53,062 nt of DNA. Source: Nibrella saemangeumensis (GTDB lineage: Bacteria; Bacteroidota; Bacteroidia; Cytophagales; Spirosomataceae). The stretch is taken from positions 1-53,062 of the forward strand of contig NZ_BAABHD010000070.1 in the NCBI RefSeq assembly GCF_039541915.1. The letters are read 5' to 3'. The notes beneath the pieces are model-generated. The model was not told the DNA's origin, searched no databases, and saw nothing but the letters and a program-made list of their open reading frames with translations. Of this stretch, positions 16,001 through 24,297 are shown in pieces. Both the position numbers and the translations under genes were made by a program. Each line of letters starts with the position of its first letter. The stretch's first letter is position 1.

Positions 16001-17698
16001 ATGCACAAGCCTTCCGACGGTATACCCTCATCAAAACGACACAGCCTCTTGACAGGCATCCTCTTGTGGTTTTGCTTATTGCCCGGGGCGATCGGGGTAT
16101 TGGCACAGACCGAAAGCGGGACTGCTCAGGTCGTCATCACCTCCCTGAATCAGAAAACCGGGGTCCGTACCACCGAAACAGGGGAGCTACAGGTAAATGT
16201 ATCACCAAAGGACGCGCAAACCATAAAGAAGCGTGGATGGGTCCGGTATAGTGACTTTGGCACCCGGGCCGACGGCAAGACCGATGATATGGCCGCCATC
16301 GCCGGAGCCCATGCCTTCGCCAATCAGCAGGGGCTGCCGGTAAAAGCAGACAAGGGGGCTACCTACTACATTGGTGGGAAGGAGCGCACCGCCGTGGTCC
16401 GGACGGATACCGATTTCGGCACAGCGGCTTTTATCATTGACGATACCGACGTACAAAACCGGAATGCCTCCGTTTTCCTGGTCAGCTCCAGTCTGCAGCC
16501 ATTTCCGGTACAAGGCATAACGTCCCTGAAACGGAATCAGGAAAAAATTGACGCGGTGTTGCCCGGCCCCTGTCTGATTACGGTTACCAATGCCAACGTG
16601 AAGCGCTACATCCGCTTTGGCCTGAACCAGAACAACGGAGCCGCGCAGACGGACATCTTCATGGTTGACAAAACCGGCAGGGTAGACATGAACGCGCCGA
16701 TCATCTGGGACTTCGACCAGATTACGGCGATCAGTGCCCTGCCCATCGACGAAAAGCCCCTGACGATCACCGGCGGACGGTTTACCACGATCGCCAATCA
16801 GGCTGAATCGAAGTATACCTATTATAATCGGAACATCGCCGTCAAACGCTCCAATGTGGTGGTTGACGGGCTCGAACACCGTATCACGGGCGAAGGAGAC
16901 CACGGGGCACCCTACGGCGGCTTCCTCAATATCAGTGACTGCGCTTATGTCACCGTCAGAAACACCATCCTGACCGGCCACAAAACCTACAGTACCATCG
17001 GCGCAGCCGGAAAACCCGTCTCCATGGGTTCATACGACATCTCCGCCAACCGCGCCCTGAATGTCTCCTTCATCAACTGCCGCCAGACCAACGACATCAA
17101 CGACCGTACGTATTGGGGGATCCTGGGGTCCAACTACTGCAAGAATATGCTGTATGATGGTTGTGTCTTTTCCCGGTTCGATGCCCACATGGGGGTAGCC
17201 AATGCCACCATCCGCAACTCGACGCTGGGCCACATGGGCATCAACGCCATCGGCAGCGGAACGTTAACGGTGGAAAACAGTACCATCCGCGGCAATACCC
17301 TCGTCAACCTGCGCTCCGACTATGGCAGCACCTGGCAGGGAGAGTTCGTGATCCGCAACTGCGTTTTTGTGCCGGCGGGCGGCAGACCCACTACCGCGTC
17401 CCTGATCGGTGGATCGTATTCCGGTCAGCATGATTTTGGTTATATTGCGTATATGCCGGAACGGATCCTCATTGAGAACCTTCGTATCGATGATACCAAC
17501 CATCCGGAAAATTACCAGGGGCCCGCTATTTTCGCCAATTTCAATCCCCAGATGATCGACGACTCCTATAAGGAGCAGTTTCCGTATGTCATTACCAAAG
17601 AAGTGATACTCAAAAACGTGACCACCACCAGCGGCAAGCCTCTGCGCATCAGCGACAATGCGTACATGTTCAGGCATGTAAAAGTGCGCTCAGAGTAA
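16001..17698 (+). CDS. Secreted right-handed beta-helix protein (pectate lyase superfamily)
   Basis: About 565 aa from ATG 16001; a GTG at 15962 would add 13 residues. The signal peptide is SLLTGILLWFCLLPGAIGVLAQ. The start of the mature domain, YSDFGTRADGKTDDMAAI, is the N-terminal signature of the Pectate_lyase_3 superfamily found in polysaccharide lyases, polygalacturonases and phage tail spikes. The rest shows the repeating NxxI/V-N-S/G-x-I pattern of a parallel beta-helix (VRNTILTGHK, IRNSTLGHMGINAIGSG, VENSTIRGNTLVNL). Catalytic residues cannot be assigned by eye. The DUF1593 gene follows with 84 bp to its preferred start, giving a likely pair acting on plant-type polysaccharide. A 259-codon minus-strand frame across the gene is a shadow. 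Confidence 0.85.
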   Translation: MHKPSDGIPSSKRHSLLTGILLWFCLLPGAIGVLAQTESGTAQVVITSLNQKTGVRTTETGELQVNVSPKDAQTIKKRGWVRYSDFGTRADGKTDDMAAIAGAHAFANQQGLPVKADKGATYYIGGKERTAVVRTDTDFGTAAFIIDDTDVQNRNASVFLVSSSLQPFPVQGITSLKRNQEKIDAVLPGPCLITVTNANVKRYIRFGLNQNNGAAQTDIFMVDKTGRVDMNAPIIWDFDQITAISALPIDEKPLTITGGRFTTIANQAESKYTYYNRNIAVKRSNVVVDGLEHRITGEGDHGAPYGGFLNISDCAYVTVRNTILTGHKTYSTIGAAGKPVSMGSYDISANRALNVSFINCRQTNDINDRTYWGILGSNYCKNMLYDGCVFSRFDAHMGVANATIRNSTLGHMGINAIGSGTLTVENSTIRGNTLVNLRSDYGSTWQGEFVIRNCVFVPAGGRPTTASLIGGSYSGQHDFGYIAYMPERILIENLRIDDTNHPENYQGPAIFANFNPQMIDDSYKEQFPYVITKEVILKNVTTTSGKPLRISDNAYMFRHVKVRSE

Positions 17699-17782
17699 AT
17701 GAGGCATAGGAGAAGACAGGTAACGCCAGGAGACTGGAAACAGAGCCTCTATGAAAAACCAGTCGTACAAACACAAACAATA

Positions 17783-19399
17783 ATGCGCTTACCTTACCAA
17801 CGTTTTCTGAGCAAGGCTCGCCTGTATGTTCCTGGGATTCTGCTTATGTGCTTTTGGGTCAACCGGGCAGCGGCACAACTACCCGCTAAACAGGTACGAC
17901 CCCGCATCGTGATCACGGCTGATCCGGAACTCGACGACAATAACTCACTGATCCGTTTTTTGCTCTACAGTAGTGATGTGACCATAGAAGGTCTCGTCTA
18001 TGCCAGTAGTCAGTTTCACTGGAAAGGCGATGGCAAAGGAACCCGGTGGTATGTGCCCGGTCGGGAGTATTCCCGCTTTGGCCTGAATCTGTGCCCTTGT
18101 GAATCATGGCGCTGGGCAAAAGACGAACGCTTCATTCACGATGCCGTGGAGGCTTATGCCAAAGTGTATCCCAATCTGAAAGTTCATAACCCGAACTACC
18201 CGACACCCGAGGCCATGAAAGCCAAAATCCGGTACGGCAATATTGATTTTGACGGGGATATATCGAACGATTCACCAGGCTCCGATCTGATCAAAACGCT
18301 GATACTGGACAATAAACCCGGACCGCTGTTTATCGCAGCCTGGGGAGGACACAGTACCATTGCCCGGGCGCTCAAATCGATTCAGGAGCAATACGAGTTC
18401 ACAACCGGCTGGGAAGCGCTTAAAGAGAAGATCTCCCGAAAAGCCGTACTGCTGCCATCCGGCGACCAGGATGACACCTATGCGCTGTACATCAAACCGA
18501 ATTGGCCCGCCATTGAATACCGGCAGTTCAGAGGAGGACCTAACTACGGCTATGGTGCGCAATTGCGGGCCAGTCAGGAGAACGCCGGCTATCTCACGGC
18601 CTCCTGGATGAAGGAGCACGTTTCCAGCCGTGGTCCGCTGGGGAGGCTATACCGGGTGTGGGGTGACGGTAAGCAAATGGTAAAGGACGATAAGCTGGAT
18701 TATTTTGGTCTGGCGGGATACACCAGCGACCAGCTAAAACAGATGGGGTATGTGGTCTGGATGCCTGTGCAGGCACCAGGCTCCTGGCTGGGGGAAGGTG
18801 ACAACCCCACATTTATGAACATGCTGGGCAACGGACTACGGGCCTATGAGGCCGTCTCCTATGGCGGTTGGGGTGGTCGTGGAGATGCCAGTCAGGAACG
18901 AAGAAGCGTATCGTTTGCCCCGGCCGACACCTCCGCTCAGGGGATGATAACGGCGCTCAGCACTATGAACAGCGAAACAAACAGGGATGCCAATGGCGTT
19001 GCCTATCCAAACTTCTTTCCGCAGGCCCAACGCGATTTCGCGGCCCGTCTGAAATGGTCGGTAACGCCTGCGTACGCGGGTGCCAATCACGCACCGGTTG
19101 TCAGAATGGAAGGACCGTTGCAGGTACTGGCTTCTGCCGGAGAAAAAATACGGCTGAATGGCGCTGTTTCCGATCCGGATAAAGATAAGGTTTCCATCAA
19201 CTGGTGGCAGTTCCAGGTTGGCACCTATCCGAAGCAGGTTGTGATCGTCAATTCGACCCCGGCGCAGGCAGAGGTGCAGATTCCGGCTGATGCCCTCCCC
19301 GGCCAGACCATTCACCTGATCCTGGAAGCAACCGATAGGGGTACGCCGGCGCTCACGAGCTATCAGCGTGTGATTATTACAGTCAGGGACAAGCGGTAA
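17783..19399 (+). CDS. DUF1593 nucleoside-hydrolase-like carbohydrate protein
   Basis: A 538-aa secreted protein from ATG 17783 (signal segment VPGILLMCFWVNRAAAQ); an in-frame ATG at 17699 lacks a signal-like N-terminus. PRIVITADPELDDNNSLIRFL (about residues 40-60) matches the nucleoside-hydrolase-like fold of DUF1593/Sde0182 proteins, and GLVYASSQFHWKGDG is also typical. The C-terminal 110 residues form an Ig/cadherin-like domain (NHAPVVRMEGP, GAVSDPDKDKVSINWW). Family members are linked to cellulose/plant cell-wall use; one founding member is described as a cellulose-binding protein. Hydrolysis of nucleosides is not implied. It probably works with the beta-helix protein upstream. Confidence 0.9.
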   Translation: MRLPYQRFLSKARLYVPGILLMCFWVNRAAAQLPAKQVRPRIVITADPELDDNNSLIRFLLYSSDVTIEGLVYASSQFHWKGDGKGTRWYVPGREYSRFGLNLCPCESWRWAKDERFIHDAVEAYAKVYPNLKVHNPNYPTPEAMKAKIRYGNIDFDGDISNDSPGSDLIKTLILDNKPGPLFIAAWGGHSTIARALKSIQEQYEFTTGWEALKEKISRKAVLLPSGDQDDTYALYIKPNWPAIEYRQFRGGPNYGYGAQLRASQENAGYLTASWMKEHVSSRGPLGRLYRVWGDGKQMVKDDKLDYFGLAGYTSDQLKQMGYVVWMPVQAPGSWLGEGDNPTFMNMLGNGLRAYEAVSYGGWGGRGDASQERRSVSFAPADTSAQGMITALSTMNSETNRDANGVAYPNFFPQAQRDFAARLKWSVTPAYAGANHAPVVRMEGPLQVLASAGEKIRLNGAVSDPDKDKVSINWWQFQVGTYPKQVVIVNSTPAQAEVQIPADALPGQTIHLILEATDRGTPALTSYQRVIITVRDKR

Positions 19400-19424
19400 A
19401 AACCGGTCTTGGTTCAGTAACGTA

Positions 19425-19646
19425 ATGATCGACTATTCACAACCATTTCGCTATGGCACGAAGGCCAACCTGAAGCCGGGCGACCTGATTGAACCTGGCT
19501 TTCAGTCAAACTACGGCCAGCGGAAGAAGGCCAACTATGTCTACCTGACTGCCACCCTGGATGCCGCTACCTGGAGAGCCGAACTGGCCCTGGATGATGG
19601 TCCCGAATTATTACCTGATATTGTACTTAATTTTGTAAAAAGATAA
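19425..19646 (+). pseudogene. arr: Truncated rifampin ADP-ribosyltransferase (Arr)
   Basis: The first 55 or so of 73 codons match the start of Arr: FRYGTKANLKPGDLIEPGFQSNYG, then RKKANYVYLTATLDAATWRAELAL. Arr inactivates rifamycins by NAD-dependent ADP-ribosylation and is normally about 140 aa. Here the frame ends shortly after ELALDDG with an unrelated AT-rich tail (ELLPDIVLNFVKR), so the second half with RIYIVEPTGPFEDDPN and the SYRS region is missing. The product cannot be active as seen. The truncation point coincides with the promoter region of the DUF1801 gene, which may have been joined here by the deletion. Confidence 0.85.
19628..19635 (+). promoter_or_regulatory. -7 box for the DUF1801 gene inside the arr remnant
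   Basis: TAATTTTG matches TAnnTTTG and lies 15 bp before the ATG at 19651, inside the foreign tail of the truncated arr frame. It implies a very short leader. No convincing -33 element. Confidence 0.4.
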
Positions 19647-19650
19647 ACGG

Positions 19651-20013
19651 ATGAATACTGACTTCAAAACTGTTGATGAATACATAAATTCGTTCCCACA
19701 GGATGTCCAGGCTTTGTTAAAAAAGTTCAGGGAATTAATTAAAGCCAATGCACCAGAGGCAGTGGAGAGTATTTCTTATGGAATGCCTGCCTATAAGACA
19801 AATGGGAAGCCTTTAGTTTATTTCGCTGGCTTCAAGAAACATATTGGTTTTTACGCAACGCCGACCGGACACGCCGAATTTGCAGACGAGCTTTCAACCT
19901 ACAAGCAAGGAAAAGGATCTGTCCAATTCCCACTAAGCCAACAAATTCCCTATGATTTGATACGGAGAATTGTCGCATTCAGAGTACAGGAAAATGCGGG
20001 AAAATCAAAATGA
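19651..20013 (+). CDS. DUF1801 / YdhG-like protein
   Basis: A 120-aa cytoplasmic protein of the DUF1801 family. Diagnostic features are TVDEYINSFPQDVQALLKKFRELIKANAPEA (N-terminal helices), SYGMPAYKTNGKPLVYFAGFK (about residues 45-65) and HIGFYATPTGH. The fold is a small alpha/beta domain related to phosphoribosyl-aminoimidazole-type YdhG proteins; biochemical role unknown. Length is normal for the family. It starts 4 bp after the truncated arr frame. Composition is lower in GC than adjacent genes. Confidence 0.9.
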   Translation: MNTDFKTVDEYINSFPQDVQALLKKFRELIKANAPEAVESISYGMPAYKTNGKPLVYFAGFKKHIGFYATPTGHAEFADELSTYKQGKGSVQFPLSQQIPYDLIRRIVAFRVQENAGKSK

Positions 20014-20104
20014 CCTGTGTTGAATCTCAATTATGTTACCCACCATGAGAGAATTCATTACTACGCTATTCTAAATATTTGCCGGCAAAAGAGTTACCCC
20101 TTTA

Positions 20105-20788
20105 ATGACCCATATTCTTGATAATCCCATCTGGAATGGCCTGAACACCGGCAATAAGCTATTAGCCTATGGCAGCGAAAACGCTAAGTACCTGAAACGG
20201 GACGTTGGAATTTTTGCCGGCCTGAAAACCAACAGTGACAGCGACTTAGAAGACCTGCTTGCATTTCTTCCCATACAAAGCCGGGTTGTTCTCTTCTCCC
20301 CAACCGATATAGCCATTCCGGCCGGTTGGGGCATGACGTTGAAAAAGTCTATTTTTCAGATGGTTTATCAGGGCCAACCTGCACCGTTGGTCGGGGACCA
20401 TGAAGTAATCCCACTACAGGACAAGGATATTCCGGCTATGCTGGAACTTACCGCTTTGACTAAACCCGGTCCGTTTCTGCCCCGCACTATTGAGTTTGGG
20501 AATTACGAAGGTATATTTTGCGAGGGTGAGTTAATTGCCATGGCCGGGCAACGCATGCAACCTGACCCGTATACCGAGATAAGCGCCGTGTGTACGCACC
20601 CGGATCATACCGGAAAGGGATATGCGGCCAGACTGATCCGCAGTCAGATCCGCAGCATAACGGCCGCAGCCCGCATCCCGTTTCTTCACCTCGACCTGGA
20701 CAATACCGTCGCCCGTACCCTGTACGAAAAGCTGGGCTTTCAGACAAGAAGGCAGATCCTGGTGTATGTTCTTGAAAAAGAAAGCTAA
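20105..20788 (+). CDS. GNAT-family N-acetyltransferase
   Basis: A 227-aa acetyltransferase with the GNAT fold in its C-terminal half. The acetyl-CoA pyrophosphate-binding motif is in VCTHPDHTGKGYAARLIRSQI (about residues 160-180; Q/HxxGxGxA form), and the later LHLDLDNTVARTLYEKLGFQ is the usual beta5/alpha4 segment ending in YEKLGF. The N-terminal 90 residues resemble FR47-like proteins, which have a second, degenerate lobe. Substrate is unknown. The stop is 24 bp before the histidine kinase gene, so cotranscription is likely. Confidence 0.88.
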   Translation: MTHILDNPIWNGLNTGNKLLAYGSENAKYLKRDVGIFAGLKTNSDSDLEDLLAFLPIQSRVVLFSPTDIAIPAGWGMTLKKSIFQMVYQGQPAPLVGDHEVIPLQDKDIPAMLELTALTKPGPFLPRTIEFGNYEGIFCEGELIAMAGQRMQPDPYTEISAVCTHPDHTGKGYAARLIRSQIRSITAAARIPFLHLDLDNTVARTLYEKLGFQTRRQILVYVLEKES

Positions 20789-20812
20789 CTTGTCATACTA
20801 ACGTACCCGGAC

Positions 20813-22222
20813 ATGCAACCCCTATCTGTTGACGATATACGAAAGATAATCGCCCTGAGCGACCTGCCCGATGAGCATTTGCAGTGGATACTCGACCACT
20901 CGGAGTATAGCACGTATGAAGACGGCACCCAACTTAAGAAAACAGGCGACGAGGCCGATGTCCTGATCATGATCCTCGAAGGAAAAGTCAGCTTTTACTT
21001 TGATCACAGTGGCCGTCTGGTATACTACTTTTATTACGCGAATGACGACTTAACGGGCGGTGTCGGCGGGTTATTTCCCTACTCCAGGATGAAAGTCTAC
21101 CCCGGCTGCTCCTTTGCGGTCGGGCATCTGCGCTGCCTTAAGCTTCATAAAACGCATTTCCCCGAGCTGGAACATCTCAACCCTGATTTGATTCAGCGGC
21201 TCACCGGTTACATGACCGAACGGGCAAAGCTCGTGGCGACAATGAAAAGTCAGCACGAGAAAGTGAGTGCGCTGGGGCAATTGGCGGCCGGCATAGCGCA
21301 TGAGTTAAATAACCCCGTGGCGGCCATTCACCGCTTTGCCAGTGAACTGAACAAACGATTAACCCGCAATTATGAACTCACGAAAAATCTGCTGGCGTGT
21401 CATTTGACCCCTGACTCTATTCAGCGTATCCATGCACGGGTAGAAGAAATAGAGCGCACTCCGGCTCAACCCATAAAGCGGACGGCTGTTCAACGCATGC
21501 AGGATGAGGATGAATTGTCGGACTGGCTGGAAGATAACGGCCTTGCCGAACGAGAAATAGCCGAAACGTTAGCCGACGCCGGATTTTCAGTTGACGACCT
21601 TGAAGACATCCGTACCCGTGTAGGGCAGGAGGCATTAAATGCTGTGCTGCCTTGGCTGGAGAACCTGCTGAGCTCTCATAAAATCTTACAGGAAATGGGT
21701 GAGGCTTCCAGTCGTACCTCACACCTGGTGGACTCCATCAAAAGCCATGTGCAAATGGACAGGAGCCAGGCGTTGCAACCCACCAACATTCACGAGGATA
21801 TCGAAAATACGCTGCTGCTCACCGGCTTTAAACTTCGTGAGAAAAACATTGAGGTAGCGAAAAAATTCTGTCAGAATCTGCCCCCTGTTCCTGCCTACAT
21901 CAGTGAACTCAACCAAGTGTGGACAAACCTGATCGATAACGCGGTCTTCGCCCTTGGCCCCAACGGCAAACTAACCATTGAAACCTCCTGCGATCCCCAA
22001 CACGTAACCGTAAGCATTTTGGATACTGGAACGGGTATTCCGCCGGAAAACCTGTCCCGAATTTTTGATCCGTTTTTCACCACCAAAAAAGTAGGAGAAG
22101 GCGCGGGCATCGGATTAGATATTGTAAACAGGGTGATGAAACTTCATAAAGGGGCGATAACCGTTACCTCGAAGCCTGGCCGAACTGAGTTTGTGGTTAC
22201 GCTGCCCGTTGCCCAACAGTAG
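20813..22222 (+). CDS. Histidine kinase with N-terminal cyclic-nucleotide-binding-like domain
   Basis: A 469-aa soluble sensor kinase. Residues 10-130 form a cNMP-binding-like beta-roll (DEADVLIMILEGKVSFYF; GGVGGLFPYSRM in the phosphate-cassette position, without the canonical RSA-type Arg, so cAMP binding is doubtful). The dimerisation helix carries the phosphoacceptor His163 in GQLAAGIAHELNNP. An unusually long helical insert separates it from the ATPase domain, whose N box (WTNLIDNAV), G1 (DTGTGIPPENL), F box (FDPFFTTK) and G2 (GIGLDIVNRV) are all present. No receiver domain and no adjacent response regulator. In other bacteria kinases of this architecture sit next to thioredoxin-reductase-like flavoproteins, as here (22383), which suggests a redox-signalling pair. 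Confidence 0.9.
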   Translation: MQPLSVDDIRKIIALSDLPDEHLQWILDHSEYSTYEDGTQLKKTGDEADVLIMILEGKVSFYFDHSGRLVYYFYYANDDLTGGVGGLFPYSRMKVYPGCSFAVGHLRCLKLHKTHFPELEHLNPDLIQRLTGYMTERAKLVATMKSQHEKVSALGQLAAGIAHELNNPVAAIHRFASELNKRLTRNYELTKNLLACHLTPDSIQRIHARVEEIERTPAQPIKRTAVQRMQDEDELSDWLEDNGLAEREIAETLADAGFSVDDLEDIRTRVGQEALNAVLPWLENLLSSHKILQEMGEASSRTSHLVDSIKSHVQMDRSQALQPTNIHEDIENTLLLTGFKLREKNIEVAKKFCQNLPPVPAYISELNQVWTNLIDNAVFALGPNGKLTIETSCDPQHVTVSILDTGTGIPPENLSRIFDPFFTTKKVGEGAGIGLDIVNRVMKLHKGAITVTSKPGRTEFVVTLPVAQQ

Positions 22223-22241
22223 CAGCCCAACAAATGAGCGC

Positions 22242-22270
22242 TCTTATTTGCAACATTGTTGCAAATAAGA
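22242..22270. promoter_or_regulatory. 29-bp perfect palindrome, putative operator
   Basis: Two perfect 13-bp arms (22242-22254 and 22258-22270) flank ATT. The core TTGCAACATTGTTGCAA has the look of a Fur/Zur-type or other dimeric repressor site. It covers the -33 TTG (22259-22261) of the promoter for the flavoprotein gene at 22383, so a bound protein would block transcription. It is not followed by a T-run, which argues against a terminator for the kinase gene. Confidence 0.75.
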
Positions 22271-22288
22271 ATTATCCTCATACCTTTG
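22259..22288 (+). promoter_or_regulatory. Bacteroidota promoter for the dithiol-oxidase-like gene
   Basis: TTG at 22259-22261 and TACCTTTG at 22281-22288 are separated by 19 bp, an almost ideal -33/-7 pair for the primary sigma factor of Bacteroidota. The leader to ATG 22383 is about 90 nt. The palindrome at 22242-22270 overlaps the -33 element. Confidence 0.7.
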
Positions 22289-22382
22289 TCAGCGGTATGG
22301 CAAGCGTTTTACGGGCTGGTTAGCCCGGCTGATAGCTGCCATGGTACCACTTCCATGATCAGCTTTTACAAACGACACGCAC

Positions 22383-23291
22383 ATGACTGGTAGCAACGAG
22401 TTTGACGTAATCATTATTGGCGGGAGTTATGCCGGCCTATCAGCGGGTATGGCTTTGGGCAGAGCCTTGCGACGGGTTTTAATCATTGACAGTGGAAAGC
22501 CCTGTAACCGGCAGACTCCTCACTCGCATAATTTCCTGACCCAGGACGGAAGAACGCCCGCCGACATCTCAGCGCTGGCGAAACAACAGGTTGGGCGCTA
22601 CAATACCGTGACGTTTTTTGAAGGCCTGGCTACTACCGGCGCTAAAACCGAACAGGGCTTTGCTGTTCAGGCGCAATCAGGTCAGGTGTTTTACGCAAAG
22701 AAGCTAATTTTTGCCACGGGGATAACAGACAAACTGCCCGGCATTGAGGGGTTTGCCGAGTGCTGGGGAATCTCTGTCATCCATTGCCCATATTGCCACG
22801 GGTACGAAGTAAAAAGCGAAAAAACCGGCATTTTGGCCAATGGAGACCAGGGTTTCGACTTCTCCAAATTGATCAACAACTGGACAAAAGACCTGACTTT
22901 ATTTACCAACGGCCCATCAACCTTGACAGTTGAACAAACCGAAACGCTAAAAAAGCATTCGATTGCAATTGTTGAAACTGAAATTGATCGGTTTAACCAT
23001 ACAAACGGGCACATCCAGACTATCGTTTTCAGGGACGGCTCAAAAACGTCGGTTAAAGCCCTGTATGCACGGCCACCTTTTGAGCAACATTGCGATATCC
23101 CCCAGCAGTTGGGCTGCGAACTGACCGAGCAAGGGCATATCAAAGTGGATACCCTTCAGAGGACCACTATTCCGGGCGTGTTTGCCTGTGGCGACAACGC
23201 AGCACCGATGCGGTCCGTAGCTAATGTAGTAGCCATGGGTAACTTCTCAGGTGCGGTTGCAAACAAAGAACTCATCGAGGAAGAATTCTGA
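22383..23291 (+). CDS. FAD/NAD(P) oxidoreductase, dithiol-oxidase / thioredoxin-reductase-like
   Basis: A 302-aa flavoprotein with the low-molecular-weight thioredoxin reductase layout: FAD motif IIIGGSYAGLSAGMALG (residues 9-25), redox CxxC in HCPYCHGYE (about residues 137-145), a shortened NAD(P) domain lacking a clear GxGxxA, and the C-terminal FAD motif GVFACGDNAAP. CPYCHGYE differs from the CATCDG of true thioredoxin reductases and resembles dithiol oxidases such as GliT and HlmI, which hand electrons to oxygen instead of taking them from NADPH. TrxR-like function is therefore not assumed. It follows the cNMP-domain kinase and has its own operator-controlled promoter. Confidence 0.88.
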   Translation: MTGSNEFDVIIIGGSYAGLSAGMALGRALRRVLIIDSGKPCNRQTPHSHNFLTQDGRTPADISALAKQQVGRYNTVTFFEGLATTGAKTEQGFAVQAQSGQVFYAKKLIFATGITDKLPGIEGFAECWGISVIHCPYCHGYEVKSEKTGILANGDQGFDFSKLINNWTKDLTLFTNGPSTLTVEQTETLKKHSIAIVETEIDRFNHTNGHIQTIVFRDGSKTSVKALYARPPFEQHCDIPQQLGCELTEQGHIKVDTLQRTTIPGVFACGDNAAPMRSVANVVAMGNFSGAVANKELIEEEF

Positions 23292-23358
23292 CCACACCAG
23301 ACCCGGCAACCCGGAAAACGAGCGCCAGCATTATCGATCCTAACGGTCGAACATGTTG

Positions 23359-24171
23359 TCAAACCTGCACCGTAACCCGCAGAAAAGTTGCCGGAATTGA
23401 GGTGGTAGTCTGGTCAGCGCTTTGGTTTTGGCTGGTAAACAAGTCCTCCAACTCCCGTTGCAAGTCCGCAGCTTTGCCGTTCTTTTCGGCGGCTTCAAAT
23501 GCATTCATGGTGGGGCCGTAGTAGTTCCGGAACCGGTCGACAAATTCGGCGGGCGAGTACGGGGCATTGAAAATAAAGGTATCCCGCTCGAAGGAGACAT
23601 TTTCTTTTGGTATGCCGGCAGCTTCGAACCGGTCGACGGCATGCCCCTCTACCCCCCACAACATGGGACTGATAAACCCTTCCGGCGGTGGGGGCGTATA
23701 GGCCGAACTGATGCGCAGGATCTGCGCCACCAGGGTGGGATCGCCCGGTATCCAGTTACCCATCACCACCCGGCCGCCCGGGCGGGTTACGCGCACCATC
23801 TCTTTGGCTACGTCAACCGGCCTGGGTGCAAACATAGCCCCAAAGATGCTCATGGAGAGATCAAACGTATCATCCTTCAGTTCACGCAGATCGGTAGCAT
23901 CGCCCTCCTGAAAGCGGATGTTGGTCAGTCCCTCCTGTTGCGCCCGCCGGTTCCCGGCTTCGACCAGATTGCGCGCAATATCGACACCTAATACCTCGGC
24001 CCCTAACTTAGCGGCCGGAATAGCCGTGGTTCCATCCCCACAACCCAGATCAAGGACTTTAAGGCCGGGCGTGATCCCCAGCTTATCGACCAGTGCGGCA
24101 CCGCTCTCCCGCATCGTTTCGGCGATTTGGGTGAAGTCGCCCTTTTCCCAGAGTGCTTTGTTCGGGTTCAT
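23359..24171 (-). CDS. Class I SAM-dependent methyltransferase
   Basis: A 270-aa methyltransferase with Rossmann motif I VLDLGCGDGTTAIPAAKLG (about residues 39-57), the acidic ribose-binding VDIA, motif DATDLRELKDD and a post-motif region FDLSMSIFGAMFAPRP. This matches the UbiE/Methyltransf_11-type small-molecule group common in Bacteroidota near resistance or stress genes. Substrate is not predictable. It converges with the oxidoreductase gene and is divergent from the NHL gene at 24298. A palindrome (24189-24206) lies 18 bp upstream of its start. Confidence 0.9.
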   Translation of the reverse strand: MNPNKALWEKGDFTQIAETMRESGAALVDKLGITPGLKVLDLGCGDGTTAIPAAKLGAEVLGVDIARNLVEAGNRRAQQEGLTNIRFQEGDATDLRELKDDTFDLSMSIFGAMFAPRPVDVAKEMVRVTRPGGRVVMGNWIPGDPTLVAQILRISSAYTPPPPEGFISPMLWGVEGHAVDRFEAAGIPKENVSFERDTFIFNAPYSPAEFVDRFRNYYGPTMNAFEAAEKNGKAADLQRELEDLFTSQNQSADQTTTSIPATFLRVTVQV

Positions 24172-24188
24172 GCCTGTTTGGTTTAGCA

Positions 24189-24206
24189 GCAGTAAGAATT
24201 TACTGC
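24189..24206. promoter_or_regulatory. Small palindrome between divergent methyltransferase and NHL genes
   Basis: GCAGTAA/TTACTGC arms of 7 bp flank GAAT, 18 bp before the methyltransferase start. Position suggests an operator for that gene; no promoter box was identified next to it. Confidence 0.35.
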
Positions 24207-24297
24207 ACGTACGGCTTCACTACGTTATTTAGCGGGAAAACGACTACTTTCCGGCTCAAAAACCGATTCAACTGTCATCCGATTGTCACCCACCCCC

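Noticed and set aside
16202..16981. 259-codon minus-strand frame inside the beta-helix gene
   Set aside because: Antisense shadow of a GC-rich gene with a signal peptide and family signature on the plus strand.
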